Assembly: GCF_900086985.1 (NCBI RefSeq)
Contig: NZ_LT593974.1
Span: 2,666,001 to 2,730,000, forward strand
Direction of reading: 5' to 3'
DNA: 64,000 nt
DNA from: Halomonas sp. HL-93
Lineage (GTDB): Bacteria > Pseudomonadota > Gammaproteobacteria > Pseudomonadales > Halomonadaceae
Made by a program: the position numbers and the translations under genes. This document shows, piece after piece, positions 29,424 to 36,821 of this stretch. The number at the start of each line of letters is the position of its first letter. Position 1 is the stretch's first letter. The notes under the pieces were generated by a model. The model worked only from the letters and a program-made list of their open reading frames with translations. It was not told the origin of the DNA and ran no database searches.

Positions 29424-30659
29424 TTACTCGTTGGGAGGGCTAGACGGGGTGTACTGGGCACTCGGGTCGTTCTGGGTCAGGTCACAACCGTTGTCACCCA
29501 GCCAGTACGGCTCGATATTTTCCCAGGTTTCAGGGAAGGAGATCTCGTGGTTCTCATCCACTTGGGCCAGAAAGATGTTATGCGACATATGCTGGCTCTT
29601 GGGGTCGAGGCACACCGTACCTGAGGGGCCGTCGAAGCAGACATCACCCTCGGCGATCACTTCCCGAAGGTCTTCTTTGTCAGTCGAGCCATCGGCACGC
29701 TCAACCATCTGCTTGTACAGGTACATGGCGATATACGAGTTGGCGGCTTCCTGGTTCACATAGGGGGTATCGGGGAAACGCTCGTAGAACTTCTCAACGA
29801 ACTCGTTTGCCTCGGGGCTATCGACTTCTTCGATGAAGTTCGTGGTCACGAACATGTTCTCAAGGCTTGGCGGTGCAAAGCGCTTATGCTCGTAGCCCTG
29901 CCCAACGTTCACCGATGAGGCCATGGGAAGCCCCAGGTCAGCGGATGCCGCCTGCTCGTAATAAGACGCCTGATTGGAGCCGACCAGTAACGTCACGACA
30001 AAGTCAGGATCCTCACTTTGAATGTCCTGAATGGTCTGCGAGAACTGGGAGACATCCAGCGGAATGAAATCCTCACCGACGATTTCGCCGCCTTCCTCCT
30101 CTACGATCTGGCGCACCCACTCCGCCGAGATCTGGCCAAAGTTATAGTCCGCGGCAATCGTATAAACGTTTGAGCCATACTTCTCCATCATCCAGGGAAT
30201 CAGGGTCGAGAACTGCTGCTCGGGGACCGCGCCGGTGACGATCATGTTGGCGTCGCACACGCCGCCTTCATACTGGTTGTTGTAGAACGCCAAGCCATCG
30301 AACTGGTTGACGATGGGTCGGTACGCTTCCCGTGATGACGATGCAAACCCCGCGAAAACGGTATCGACCTGATCACGCTGCAGGACCCGGCGCATCAACT
30401 CCTGATAACGGCGATCATCCGACTGCGTATCGTAAACGACCAGTTCCACTTCGCGACCCGCAATACCGCCCGCCTCGTTGATTTCCTCGGCCGCTAATTC
30501 AATAGCATCCACTTTAGCCTGCGTCACCGCCGCAAAGTTGCCGGACTGGTCCTCAAGCACACCGATCTGGATGGGATCATCCGCCGAAGCGCTGCTCACG
30601 AACGTACCCGCTAACAACGTTGTTAAAGTTGCCGTTCTCTGAAGTGTTGAGTATTTCAT
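29424..30659 (-). CDS. urtA: Amide/urea ABC transporter substrate-binding protein (UrtA/FmdD-like)
   Basis: Periplasmic receptor of the importer, 411 residues with a signal peptide ending near FVSSASA. The type I binding fold is shown by IQIGVLEDQSGNFAAVTQAKVDAIELAAEEINEAGGIAGREVELVVYD and by AADYNFGQISAEWVRQIVEEEGGEIVGEDFIPLDVSQFSQTIQDIQ. Relatives bind urea or short-chain amides (Methylophilus FmdD, cyanobacterial UrtA). The mature protein is strongly acidic, as expected for a halophile's exported protein. It is a paralogue of AmiC encoded just upstream, but only UrtA has a signal peptide. Confidence 0.9.
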   Translation of the reverse strand: MKYSTLQRTATLTTLLAGTFVSSASADDPIQIGVLEDQSGNFAAVTQAKVDAIELAAEEINEAGGIAGREVELVVYDTQSDDRRYQELMRRVLQRDQVDTVFAGFASSSREAYRPIVNQFDGLAFYNNQYEGGVCDANMIVTGAVPEQQFSTLIPWMMEKYGSNVYTIAADYNFGQISAEWVRQIVEEEGGEIVGEDFIPLDVSQFSQTIQDIQSEDPDFVVTLLVGSNQASYYEQAASADLGLPMASSVNVGQGYEHKRFAPPSLENMFVTTNFIEEVDSPEANEFVEKFYERFPDTPYVNQEAANSYIAMYLYKQMVERADGSTDKEDLREVIAEGDVCFDGPSGTVCLDPKSQHMSHNIFLAQVDENHEISFPETWENIEPYWLGDNGCDLTQNDPSAQYTPSSPPNE

Positions 30660-30707
30660 TTGTATACCCCTGATGTAGTTTTACTTTTTCCTTCCTCGCC
30701 GTCCTGC

Positions 30708-30760
30708 AGCAAAACAGCTCCCTAGTCGCCTCTGCTGAAAAGGAGAAACGACGTTTTGCT
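30708..30760 (-). other. Inverted repeat in the amiR-urtA gap
   Basis: The arms AGCAAAAC / GTTTTGCT are 8 bases each, with inner GTCG / CGAC pairing possible, in the 150-base gap before urtA. No T-run follows on the minus strand, so it is not called a terminator. It may stabilise the message or mark a processing site between the regulatory and transport cistrons. Confidence 0.4.
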
Positions 30761-30809
30761 CTTAAAATCTGATCGCGCTATGCCACTTCGATTGATCGCT
30801 ACGCATCCG

Positions 30810-31460
30810 CTACAAATAGCGGTTCAAACGGGTTTCCCTAAGATGATGAATGGCGTCGAAATCCTGCTTCAGTGCCGCCACCGCAATCTCACCCGACACG
30901 AGCATGGCCGCCAGATCCTCAAGGGATAGCCGCCGGTTCATGCTCGCCGACCGCAACAGGGCAAAGGCGTCATTGACCGAAATCCCCATGTCCTCCATAA
31001 GCTTGATCGCCGCCGTGCAGACGACCTGGCGAGCGCGCACCTGCTGTTCCAGCCGCTCCAGCTTTTGCGCCGTCTCACAGCACTCGTTGAACGTTTGGTA
31101 AGCGATGATCAGGCTCGCGAGAATACCGGCCTTGCGTAGCGGCTTGGTGAGATAGCCGCACACGCGGCGTTCGATAAACCAATTCACCGAACCCGGCGCA
31201 TCCGACCCGATCAAGGCAATCGCCGGCCCCTGGACGCTGTCGATCATGCGCGTGATGCTGCCAAACTGGCGGCCCAACTCATCATCGAAGAACACCAGGT
31301 CGAACGGCCTTTCGGCCACCGCCTCGTCGTGGTTGTCATGAGCGACCGGGGTGACACCCAGCTCGACCAGGAATTGCGTCAGCACCGCTCGGTCCTTTTC
31401 GGCGGCACACACGATCAACGCACGGTGGCCCCTGAAATTGCGTCGTGTGGTAACCGTCAT
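30810..31460 (-). CDS. amiR: AmiR-like transcription antiterminator, receiver-like plus ANTAR domain
   Basis: AmiR binds the nascent leader RNA and prevents termination when AmiC is occupied by amide. The 216-residue protein has a degenerate receiver domain (about 1-125, ALIVCAAEKDRAVLTQFLVELG...FDLVFFDDELG...GYLTKPLRKAG) and a coiled coil (LERLEQQVRARQ). A C-terminal ANTAR three-helix domain follows (AAIKLMEDMGISVNDAFALLRSASMNRRLSLEDLAAMLVSGE). Its ATG overlaps the amiC stop by four bases. The target leader is proposed at 32662-32737. Confidence 0.9.
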   Translation of the reverse strand: MTVTTRRNFRGHRALIVCAAEKDRAVLTQFLVELGVTPVAHDNHDEAVAERPFDLVFFDDELGRQFGSITRMIDSVQGPAIALIGSDAPGSVNWFIERRVCGYLTKPLRKAGILASLIIAYQTFNECCETAQKLERLEQQVRARQVVCTAAIKLMEDMGISVNDAFALLRSASMNRRLSLEDLAAMLVSGEIAVAALKQDFDAIHHLRETRLNRYL

Positions 31461-32635
31461 CGCACAATCCTTAAGCCAAGGGTGTTCTGGGCACTGGGCG
31501 TTTGCTGCTTAGCGGAGCCTGCACCGCTTGCCTCAGCCCAGACGAGATAAGGGTCCGGGCGAACGGGGGCGTCCGCTTCTGAAATCACCTCGAACGTGGC
31601 GTCTTCGCGGGAGATGCCCAAACGCACGGTCAAGTAACTGTGATTACTCTCGGGATCGACATGCACCCTTCCCTGCGGCGCCTGGAATGACGTTTTATGC
31701 AGGGCGTTTTTCACCCTGTCGATATCAACCGAATCGGCGCCAGCCAAGGCAAGGGCAAGCAGGTGAACGGTGTTGTAGGACGCCTCAGCATCGGCGCTGG
31801 GCAGCGCATCATCGCCATAGCGTTTCCGGTAACTGCACACGAACCGCTCATTCACCGCCGTCTTGATGGTCGAGAAGTAAACGCTCGAGGCGAGGTGCCC
31901 GCCGCACGCCTGAGGCCCGATCTGGGCAAGTTCCGGCTCGCAAAGCGTACAGCTACCCACCACGGTTTTTTGCAAGGCGGCGTTCTCGTCCCGCGCCTTG
32001 GCAAACGCGCGGTAGAACGCATAGCTGGATTCACCAATCAGCATGTTCATGATGAAAGCAGGACGCTTTTCGTGAATCTCTTCGATGATACGGGCCACAT
32101 CCAGATCGCCGACCTGCAGGTAGCGCTCGGCAATCATCTTGCCGCCATGCGCCTTGGTCAGCTCGCGGATGATGCGGCCGTTTTCCCACGCCCAAACGTA
32201 GTTGGAGCCCACGAAGTAGACATCACGGGTGATATGGGCGAGCACATGATCCATCAGCGGCAGCACATGCTGGTTCTGAACGGCGCCGGTATAGATAACG
32301 TTGTTGTTGGTCTCAAACCCTTCGTAATGCGACGGATACCACAGCAAGCCATCGTATTTCTCGAAAATCGGGATGACTTCCTTGCGGCTGGAAGACGTAT
32401 AGCAACCAATCACATGCTTCACGCCCTCATGGCGCAGCAGGCTGCGCACGTGGGTGCCGTAGGCAGCGTTGTCACCGGCCGGCTCGCATGCGATGGGTAC
32501 CAGTTCAAAGGGAAAGCGCGCGTCCTGATTGACCTCTTCAAGCGCCAGCATCGCCCCGTCGCGCATCGAGCGGCCAACGGTGGCGTAGGGGCCTTGGGTG
32601 GAGAAAAGTATGCCAACCGGAATACGACTGTTCAT
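31457..32635 (-). CDS. amiC: AmiC-like amide sensor and negative regulator
   Basis: In Pseudomonas aeruginosa AmiC is a cytosolic periplasmic-binding-protein fold that sequesters AmiR until an amide binds. The product here is about 392 residues, starting MNSRIPVGILFSTQGPYATVGRSMRDGAMLALEEVNQD. It shows the AmiC pattern IGCYTSSSRKEVIPIFEKYDGLLWYPSHYEGFETNNNVIYTGA and has no signal peptide. The ATG at 32635 is chosen over the frame from 32683, which would start inside the leader terminator. It is first in the operon and coupled to amiR. Confidence 0.92.
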   Translation of the reverse strand: MNSRIPVGILFSTQGPYATVGRSMRDGAMLALEEVNQDARFPFELVPIACEPAGDNAAYGTHVRSLLRHEGVKHVIGCYTSSSRKEVIPIFEKYDGLLWYPSHYEGFETNNNVIYTGAVQNQHVLPLMDHVLAHITRDVYFVGSNYVWAWENGRIIRELTKAHGGKMIAERYLQVGDLDVARIIEEIHEKRPAFIMNMLIGESSYAFYRAFAKARDENAALQKTVVGSCTLCEPELAQIGPQACGGHLASSVYFSTIKTAVNERFVCSYRKRYGDDALPSADAEASYNTVHLLALALAGADSVDIDRVKNALHKTSFQAPQGRVHVDPESNHSYLTVRLGISREDATFEVISEADAPVRPDPYLVWAEASGAGSAKQQTPSAQNTLGLRIVR

Positions 32636-32661
32636 TGAACGAGCTTCCTGTTTTCGGACAT

Positions 32662-32706
32662 AAAAAAAGGGCTCACAACGCAACCTGACGGTAACGATGG
32701 GAGCCC
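32662..32706 (-). terminator. Intrinsic terminator in the amide-operon leader
   Basis: On the minus strand GGGCTC is followed, after a loop of about 26 bases, by GAGCCC and then seven T. It ends 26 bases before the amiC ATG, so it would stop transcription before the operon. Its 5' arm is shared with the hairpin at 32701-32714, which makes the two structures mutually exclusive. Confidence 0.8.
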
Positions 32707-32737
32707 TATTGCTCTGTGCCCTTTCGGCGTATGCCGA
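32701..32737 (-). promoter_or_regulatory. Candidate AmiR antitermination RNA (two small hairpins)
   Basis: Two stem-loops precede the leader terminator on the minus strand. P1 is TCGGC-ATAC-GCCGA (32724-32737). P2 is GAGC-AATAGG-GCTC (32701-32714), a hexaloop whose 3' arm is also the 5' arm of the terminator. ANTAR proteins are known to stabilise paired small hairpins of this sort so that the terminator cannot form. P2 has a six-base loop with a leading A; P1 fits the usual hexaloop less well. Confidence 0.55.
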
Positions 32738-32763
32738 CGCACAATATGTCTAGTACAGAATTT

Positions 32764-32792
32764 AGATTGTGACCCTTTTACGACTTTGTCAA
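32764..32792 (-). promoter_or_regulatory. Possible sigma-70 promoter of the amide operon (weak)
   Basis: A perfect -35 hexamer TTGACA (32787-32792) is followed after 17 bases by CAATCT, a poor -10. Transcripts from here would still contain both leader hairpins and the terminator. It is an alternative or addition to the sigma-54 site upstream. Confidence 0.3.
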
Positions 32793-32866
32793 TCCAGTCA
32801 CGCTATTTTTAGTCGAAGATCACTACCTGAACATTTACGCTAAGAAATTATTACGCTAGTTAGCAA

Positions 32867-32882
32867 AGCAACAAGCGTGCCA
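32867..32882 (-). promoter_or_regulatory. Sigma-54 promoter of the amide operon
   Basis: The minus strand reads TTGGCACG-CTTG-TTGCT, an exact match to the -24/-12 consensus YTGGCACG-N4-TTGCW. Transcription would start near 32855 and produce a leader of about 220 bases before amiC. This would tie the operon to nitrogen status through an NtrC-type activator; no convincing activator site was found. Confidence 0.8.
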
Positions 32883-33248
32883 ACTGATCCACGCCCGCCA
32901 CAGCGGCTTTTGCGCACGCTTCATGAACAAACGATGCTACTTTTTGATTCAAAAAATTCGTGTTTGCGCCCCATCCAGGTGCATGGAATAGATCTTGTAG
33001 GAGCGCAACTTGTTGCGCGATCAGCAATCATCAAGCCACCGAAGGTTATCGCCCGACAAAGTCTGGCTCCTACAGGAGCTGAGTGCATGAAGTGAGTCTC
33101 GAAGGAACACAGCTCGTTGAGCGATCAGCAATAACATTAACAGTTTCTGAGGTGATAAAATCAGACCGGCGCTTGATGGATGGTCGAGGGCATCGCCAGG
33201 CCTCAAGATGACTTAAAACAATCATTCAGAGAACTAAAGAGAGCCGCA
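32883..33248. other. Intergenic region between the amide operon and the DUF1537 kinase
   Basis: This stretch of about 365 bases holds no supported gene. It contains REP-like locus B and an A/T-rich strip. An open frame of 72 codons at 32877-33095 runs through the repeat and is not believed. Confidence 0.5.
32997..33130. repeat. REP-like palindromic repeat, locus B
   Basis: The cleanest copy in the window. GTAGGAGCGCAACTTGTTGCGCGATCAGCAATCATCAAGCC contains the perfect palindrome GCGCAACTTGTTGCGC. It is followed by ATCGCCCGACAAAG and the inverted arm GGCTCCTAC, then a degenerate third unit ending GAGCGATCAGCAA. It is nearly identical to locus A over more than 70 bases. Confidence 0.88.
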
Positions 33249-34298
33249 ATGGCGTCCAAGACAGAAGCTCCGAGACTGGCAATCATTGCCGATGACCTGA
33301 CCGGCGCGCTCGACTCCAGCGCGGCGTTTGCACGCTATGGCTTTCGCACCCATGCCGTGACCTCACCAGAGGCCATCCAACGTGTAGTAGCCGAGCGATG
33401 CCCTGAAATTCTGGCCATCTCGACACAAACGCGCGATGCCTCCCCAAATGAAGCGAGAAAGCGAGTCGCTCAAGCGATGAGGGCATTGCCTGCCGGCACG
33501 CACATCTTCAAGAAGGTCGACTCCCGGCTCAAAGGGCCGATCGCCGCCGAGCTTGACGAAATTCCCTACCGCAGGATCGTCGCCATGCCAGCGATCCCGC
33601 AATTTGATCGGATCGTCCTCAACGGCTGCGTCAGCGGCTTTGGCGTGGACTCGCCGATCTCGGTAGCCGACGCCCTCGGCCACCATGCCAGCAATGCATG
33701 TATACCCGATACGTTGCATGACAAAGACATGGACCAGTGGATCGGCGCCTACGCCACCGACTCCCTATTTCTCGGCGCACGCGCTCTGGCGGAGCGTTTG
33801 GCAATGCACATGGCCGACCACCCCATCCCGCAAGACTCGTCCTTGTCGTACCCGCCAGCGCTGTGTATAACCGCAGGTTCAAGAGATACAATTACGTTGG
33901 CTCAGATTGACGCGCTACTAGCAGCCAGACGCGATGCCGCATATGTACCGGCCCCGAATGGCTGCCTAGACATAGAGCCGCTGCCAACAGCACCGTTGAC
34001 GGTGCTGCAGGCAGTCCCCGGCCCCACAACAATGCCAGCATCAACGGTTGCCACCCATCTTGCCTCATCCCTAAAAAGACTTACCGGCGAGAACGACGTG
34101 ACCTGGCTTCTCACCGGAGGGGCGACGGCTGAGGCTGTGTTGCATTGCAACGGCATCCTGGAAATGGAAATACTCGGTGAAATTCTTCCCGGACTTCCGG
34201 TCTGCCGTACTGGGGATATTGTGTTTATCACGAAATCGGGCGGCTTTGGCGCGGATGATACACTTGTAAGAGTCGCCGAAATGATCTGCACAATTTAG
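33249..34298 (+). CDS. DUF1537 four-carbon acid sugar kinase family protein
   Basis: Members phosphorylate four-carbon acid sugars such as erythronate or threonate (OtnK/DtnK/LtnK). The protein of about 349 residues begins MASKTEAPRLAIIADDLTGALDSSAAFA, where IADDLTGA is the family N-terminal signature. It has KKVDSRLKGPIAAEL and the C-terminal nucleotide site LLTGGATAEAVL and FITKSGGFGADDTL. Length is below the usual 390-430, mostly through a short middle. The usual partner genes (PdxA2, OtnC aldolase, dehydrogenase) are absent here, so it is isolated. The start at 33249 is preferred over in-frame 33180, which lies next to the repeat. Confidence 0.85.
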   Translation: MASKTEAPRLAIIADDLTGALDSSAAFARYGFRTHAVTSPEAIQRVVAERCPEILAISTQTRDASPNEARKRVAQAMRALPAGTHIFKKVDSRLKGPIAAELDEIPYRRIVAMPAIPQFDRIVLNGCVSGFGVDSPISVADALGHHASNACIPDTLHDKDMDQWIGAYATDSLFLGARALAERLAMHMADHPIPQDSSLSYPPALCITAGSRDTITLAQIDALLAARRDAAYVPAPNGCLDIEPLPTAPLTVLQAVPGPTTMPASTVATHLASSLKRLTGENDVTWLLTGGATAEAVLHCNGILEMEILGEILPGLPVCRTGDIVFITKSGGFGADDTLVRVAEMICTI

Positions 34299-34310
34299 CG
34301 AAAAAGCTGC

Positions 34311-34445
34311 ATGACTGATCAACGAGAACCCACATCGGGACGCCGCAGTTTAGGCGAGATGGTCTACGACCAGATGCAACCAACCATCGCCGACATCATG
34401 AGTACGCAGATTGTCAGTTTCATTTGGCAATCTAGTCCGGGTTAG
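34311..34445 (+). pseudogene. Short open frame, possible remnant of a regulator gene
   Basis: A 44-codon frame starts 12 bases after the kinase stop: MTDQREPTSGRRSLGEMVYDQM and then QPTIADIMSTQIVSFIWQSSPG. The first 25 residues have the look of a GntR/FadR-type N-terminus (SLGEMVYDQM), but the recognition helix is missing and the frame then ends. It may be a truncated gene. There is no independent support for expression. Confidence 0.35.
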
Positions 34446-34460
34446 AGATGTGCTTTCGAT

Positions 34461-34510
34461 TAAAAACACAACTGCCCCATGCGTTAGCACTTGCACGAGG
34501 CAGTAGTGTT
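34461..34510 (-). terminator. Rho-independent terminator of the betaine-type binding protein gene
   Basis: On the minus strand AACACTACTGCC pairs with GGCAGTTGTGTT across a loop of about 22 bases with one T-T mismatch, followed by TTTTTAA. It is 31 bases past the stop at 34541. Confidence 0.8.
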
Positions 34511-34540
34511 ATTGGTGGTAGTCACTTAAATAATGCAGAG

Positions 34541-35410
34541 CTATTCCGCATCGCCAGCAGCTAACCATTCATCAATCAAGTCACGATTCTCATCGATCCA
34601 AGTCTTGGCACCTTCCACAGGGTCACCGGTTTGCTCGATTTCGGCCATCAGGCCACCCAGCGTATCGTCGTCCATGTGCCAGTCGTTGAGCACGGACGTA
34701 AGCCAGGGATCATCATCACCGAAATCTTTGCGCGACATCCAGTGAATATCATCACTTTCGCCGTAAACGCCTTCAGCGTCTTCTAGATATTTGAGGTCGT
34801 ACTCGGCAAAGGCCCAGTGCGGACTCCATAGCGTCACAACGATCGGCTCTTCTCGCTCATAAGCGTCACTCAGTGCGGCCATCATGGCGGGTTCAGAGCT
34901 GTTAGTTTGATCAAGTGACAATTCGTACGCTTCTATTACTTCGTCGGTAGAGCCTGCAATCGCCGAACCTGAATCAATGCCAAGAATCGTTGGGCTACCT
35001 TGATATTCATAATCCTCGGCGTTCTCACCAAGTTCCTGGATAGTGTCGATTTCCACGTAGTCCGGCACGACCAGGCCCAGTTTAGTGCCTTCGTACCAAA
35101 CATCGTGCACGTCGATCTCATCCTCGTGGGGTTCAAGGAAAGAGGCATCCGTGTTAGGTAACCAGATTTCCAGTGAGAGGTCGAAGTCATCGTTGGCCAG
35201 ACCACTATAAAGTGCGCTCTTGCTGACGTCGGAGAGCTCAATGTCGTAACCGTGCTTTTCTTCAAGAATGATCTTCCACATATTGGCGACGGCAATGTTC
35301 TCGGCCCAGTTGTTGGTCCCGATCACCAATGACTTGTCATTGTCCGCTTGAACGACAGTTGTCGCTGCGAACAATCCTACCAATAAAGCCGATGATGACA
35401 TTTTATTCAT
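34541..35410 (-). CDS. Glycine betaine/choline-type ABC substrate-binding protein (OpuAC/ProX-like), orphan
   Basis: A periplasmic binding protein for quaternary ammonium or related osmolytes, 289 residues with a signal peptide (MNKMSSSALLVGLFAATTVVQA). The OpuAC pattern is clear: LVIGTNNWAENIAVANMWKIILEEKHGYDIELSDVSKSALYSGLANDDFDLSLEIWLPNTDASFL and PIVVTLWSPHWAFAEYDLKYLED. The Trp residues in WLPNT, SPHWAF and NNWAE are candidates for the aromatic cage. The protein is extremely rich in Asp and Glu. No permease or ATPase is next to it, so it must share a transporter elsewhere or act with the downstream catabolic genes. It has its own terminator. Confidence 0.9.
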   Translation of the reverse strand: MNKMSSSALLVGLFAATTVVQADNDKSLVIGTNNWAENIAVANMWKIILEEKHGYDIELSDVSKSALYSGLANDDFDLSLEIWLPNTDASFLEPHEDEIDVHDVWYEGTKLGLVVPDYVEIDTIQELGENAEDYEYQGSPTILGIDSGSAIAGSTDEVIEAYELSLDQTNSSEPAMMAALSDAYEREEPIVVTLWSPHWAFAEYDLKYLEDAEGVYGESDDIHWMSRKDFGDDDPWLTSVLNDWHMDDDTLGGLMAEIEQTGDPVEGAKTWIDENRDLIDEWLAAGDAE

Positions 35411-35530
35411 ATCAAGCTCCTCTCTTTTGTTTTAGACATTCTAAAAATTCAATCGTAGCAGGTTATTATCGAATGACGATCGACATTACCGCATAGCCAT
35501 CATGAGAAAAAAGAATGCGATGCCGTTTCC

Positions 35531-36784
35531 CTAGGTATATCCCAGCAGTCTTGAATCGAAGGGATAATCGGACAGCAGCTCCACTTTTCCGTCGTCGCGG
35601 ACGTAGAGCTGTTCTTCAAGCTTGACGCCTTCACCCCCCTTCTCGTGGCCGATAAAGCTCTCCACGCACAGCGTCATTCCCGGCTCAATAATGCCGTCGT
35701 AGCCCTTGTCGTCGATATCTTCACGATGAACGATGTAGGGATACTCGCCATTCATGCCAACGCCATGGGCCAGGGCGAAGTAACGGCGCGCCTTGTAGGC
35801 TTCGGGCAGTTGCCAGGCACGCTCGGCGTACTCCTTGAAACTGATGCCGGGGCTGATGTTTTGCATATTGGTACTTATCTGTTCATACGCCATGGCGTAG
35901 AGGTCTTTCTGGGCCCGGCTTGCCTGGCCATCGCCACACAGGAAAGTACGTGAGAAATCAGCATAATAGCCGTAGCGTCCTACCACGTCGGTATCGAGCG
36001 CCACCAGCTCGCCCTCCTGGATGATTCGGTCTGAGCACTCCTGGAACCATGGATTGGTGCGCGGTCCCGAGTTCATCAATCGCGTCTCGACAAAGTCAGC
36101 ATCGGTTTCGATGATGTGCTGATGCAGCCTCGACCACACGGCGTTTTCGCTCATGCCCGGCTGAATGGCCGTTTCAAGCTTGCGCACCCCGTCTTCTACC
36201 GCGCGCAGCGACGAACGGACCATCTTGATCTCATTGGGTACCTTGATGGCACGCGCCAACTCCAGCGGTGCCTGGGCATCCAACACCTCGAAGCCACTCG
36301 CCTTCAACATGAAGGCCGCTTCCGGCGTGGCGCTTTCGATACCGATACGCTTACCGCCCCCGCATTGCCGAACAAGGTCGATAATCTCGTCCGCCCAGGC
36401 GCGGGTCACCGCCTCGGTGTTTTTCTCATTGAAGTAATAAGAAATCGCTTTCGCCGAACGAATCTCATCCACCGTGGGCAGGTGCTTGGCCAGGTGCTCG
36501 CAGCCGGAAAACTCGAACAACACCACCGGCCCCTCGGCAGGGACGAACGCATAGCGCGCCGGGTTGCGGGAACTGTAGACCTGCATGTTGCGCGACCCGG
36601 TGGCATAACGGACATGTGCCGGATCAAAGAGCACCACCGCGGCCAGGTCACGTTTGACGAGTTCACGCCTAACCCGGCCAAGACGATCAAGTAATACCTG
36701 TTCGATCTCGGCGTGCGTCGGCTCGCAATCGCTGGGCGCATGGGTCGGCGGAAGAATGCCGAGGGTATCGAGATCCATCTTCAT
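35531..36784 (-). CDS. M24-family metallohydrolase, DddP-like
   Basis: A 417-residue pita-bread-fold protein, closest in pattern to the DMSP lyase DddP. The two share NIRYATxSxNMQ-like text (HVRYATGSRNMQ), ETRLxxSGPRTNPWFQEC, DTDxVGxYGxxADxSR, HGVG..xEWP-like text (HGVGMNGEYP), EPGMTLCVE and a C-terminal YPFD. Predicted metal ligands are present: Asp264, Asp266, Asp276, His340, Glu375 and Glu390. From memory of DddP structures, the catalytic Asp377 lies six residues after the metal His; the matching position here is Gly346. So DMSP lysis is unlikely, and a C-N or peptide hydrolase role is favoured. It is not the ectoine hydrolase DoeA, whose N-terminus differs. It is cotranscribed with the 2-oxoglutarate dioxygenase gene upstream. 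Confidence 0.82.
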   Translation of the reverse strand: MKMDLDTLGILPPTHAPSDCEPTHAEIEQVLLDRLGRVRRELVKRDLAAVVLFDPAHVRYATGSRNMQVYSSRNPARYAFVPAEGPVVLFEFSGCEHLAKHLPTVDEIRSAKAISYYFNEKNTEAVTRAWADEIIDLVRQCGGGKRIGIESATPEAAFMLKASGFEVLDAQAPLELARAIKVPNEIKMVRSSLRAVEDGVRKLETAIQPGMSENAVWSRLHQHIIETDADFVETRLMNSGPRTNPWFQECSDRIIQEGELVALDTDVVGRYGYYADFSRTFLCGDGQASRAQKDLYAMAYEQISTNMQNISPGISFKEYAERAWQLPEAYKARRYFALAHGVGMNGEYPYIVHREDIDDKGYDGIIEPGMTLCVESFIGHEKGGEGVKLEEQLYVRDDGKVELLSDYPFDSRLLGYT

Positions 36785-36821
36785 GGTCTCTCCTCTTCAT
36801 TAAAAATATAGGGATGCGTAC

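Noticed and set aside
29424..32635. amiC and urtA as a duplicated transporter receptor
   Set aside because: AmiC has no signal peptide and is coupled to amiR, so it is the cytosolic sensor rather than a second receptor.
32965..32983. TGCGCC-N7-GGTGCA dyad as an NtrC site upstream of the sigma-54 promoter
   Set aside because: The spacing is two bases longer than the NtrC consensus, one half is mismatched, and the sequence lies at the fringe of the REP-like locus, where similar text recurs.
32997..33130. REP-like locus as a CRISPR array or small RNA
   Set aside because: Units are palindromic and of unequal spacing with no uniform spacers, and the same text recurs at other gene boundaries.
35531..36784. 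Ectoine hydrolase DoeA
   Set aside because: The N-terminal half and active-site surroundings match the DddP branch, not DoeA, and the doeB partner is absent.
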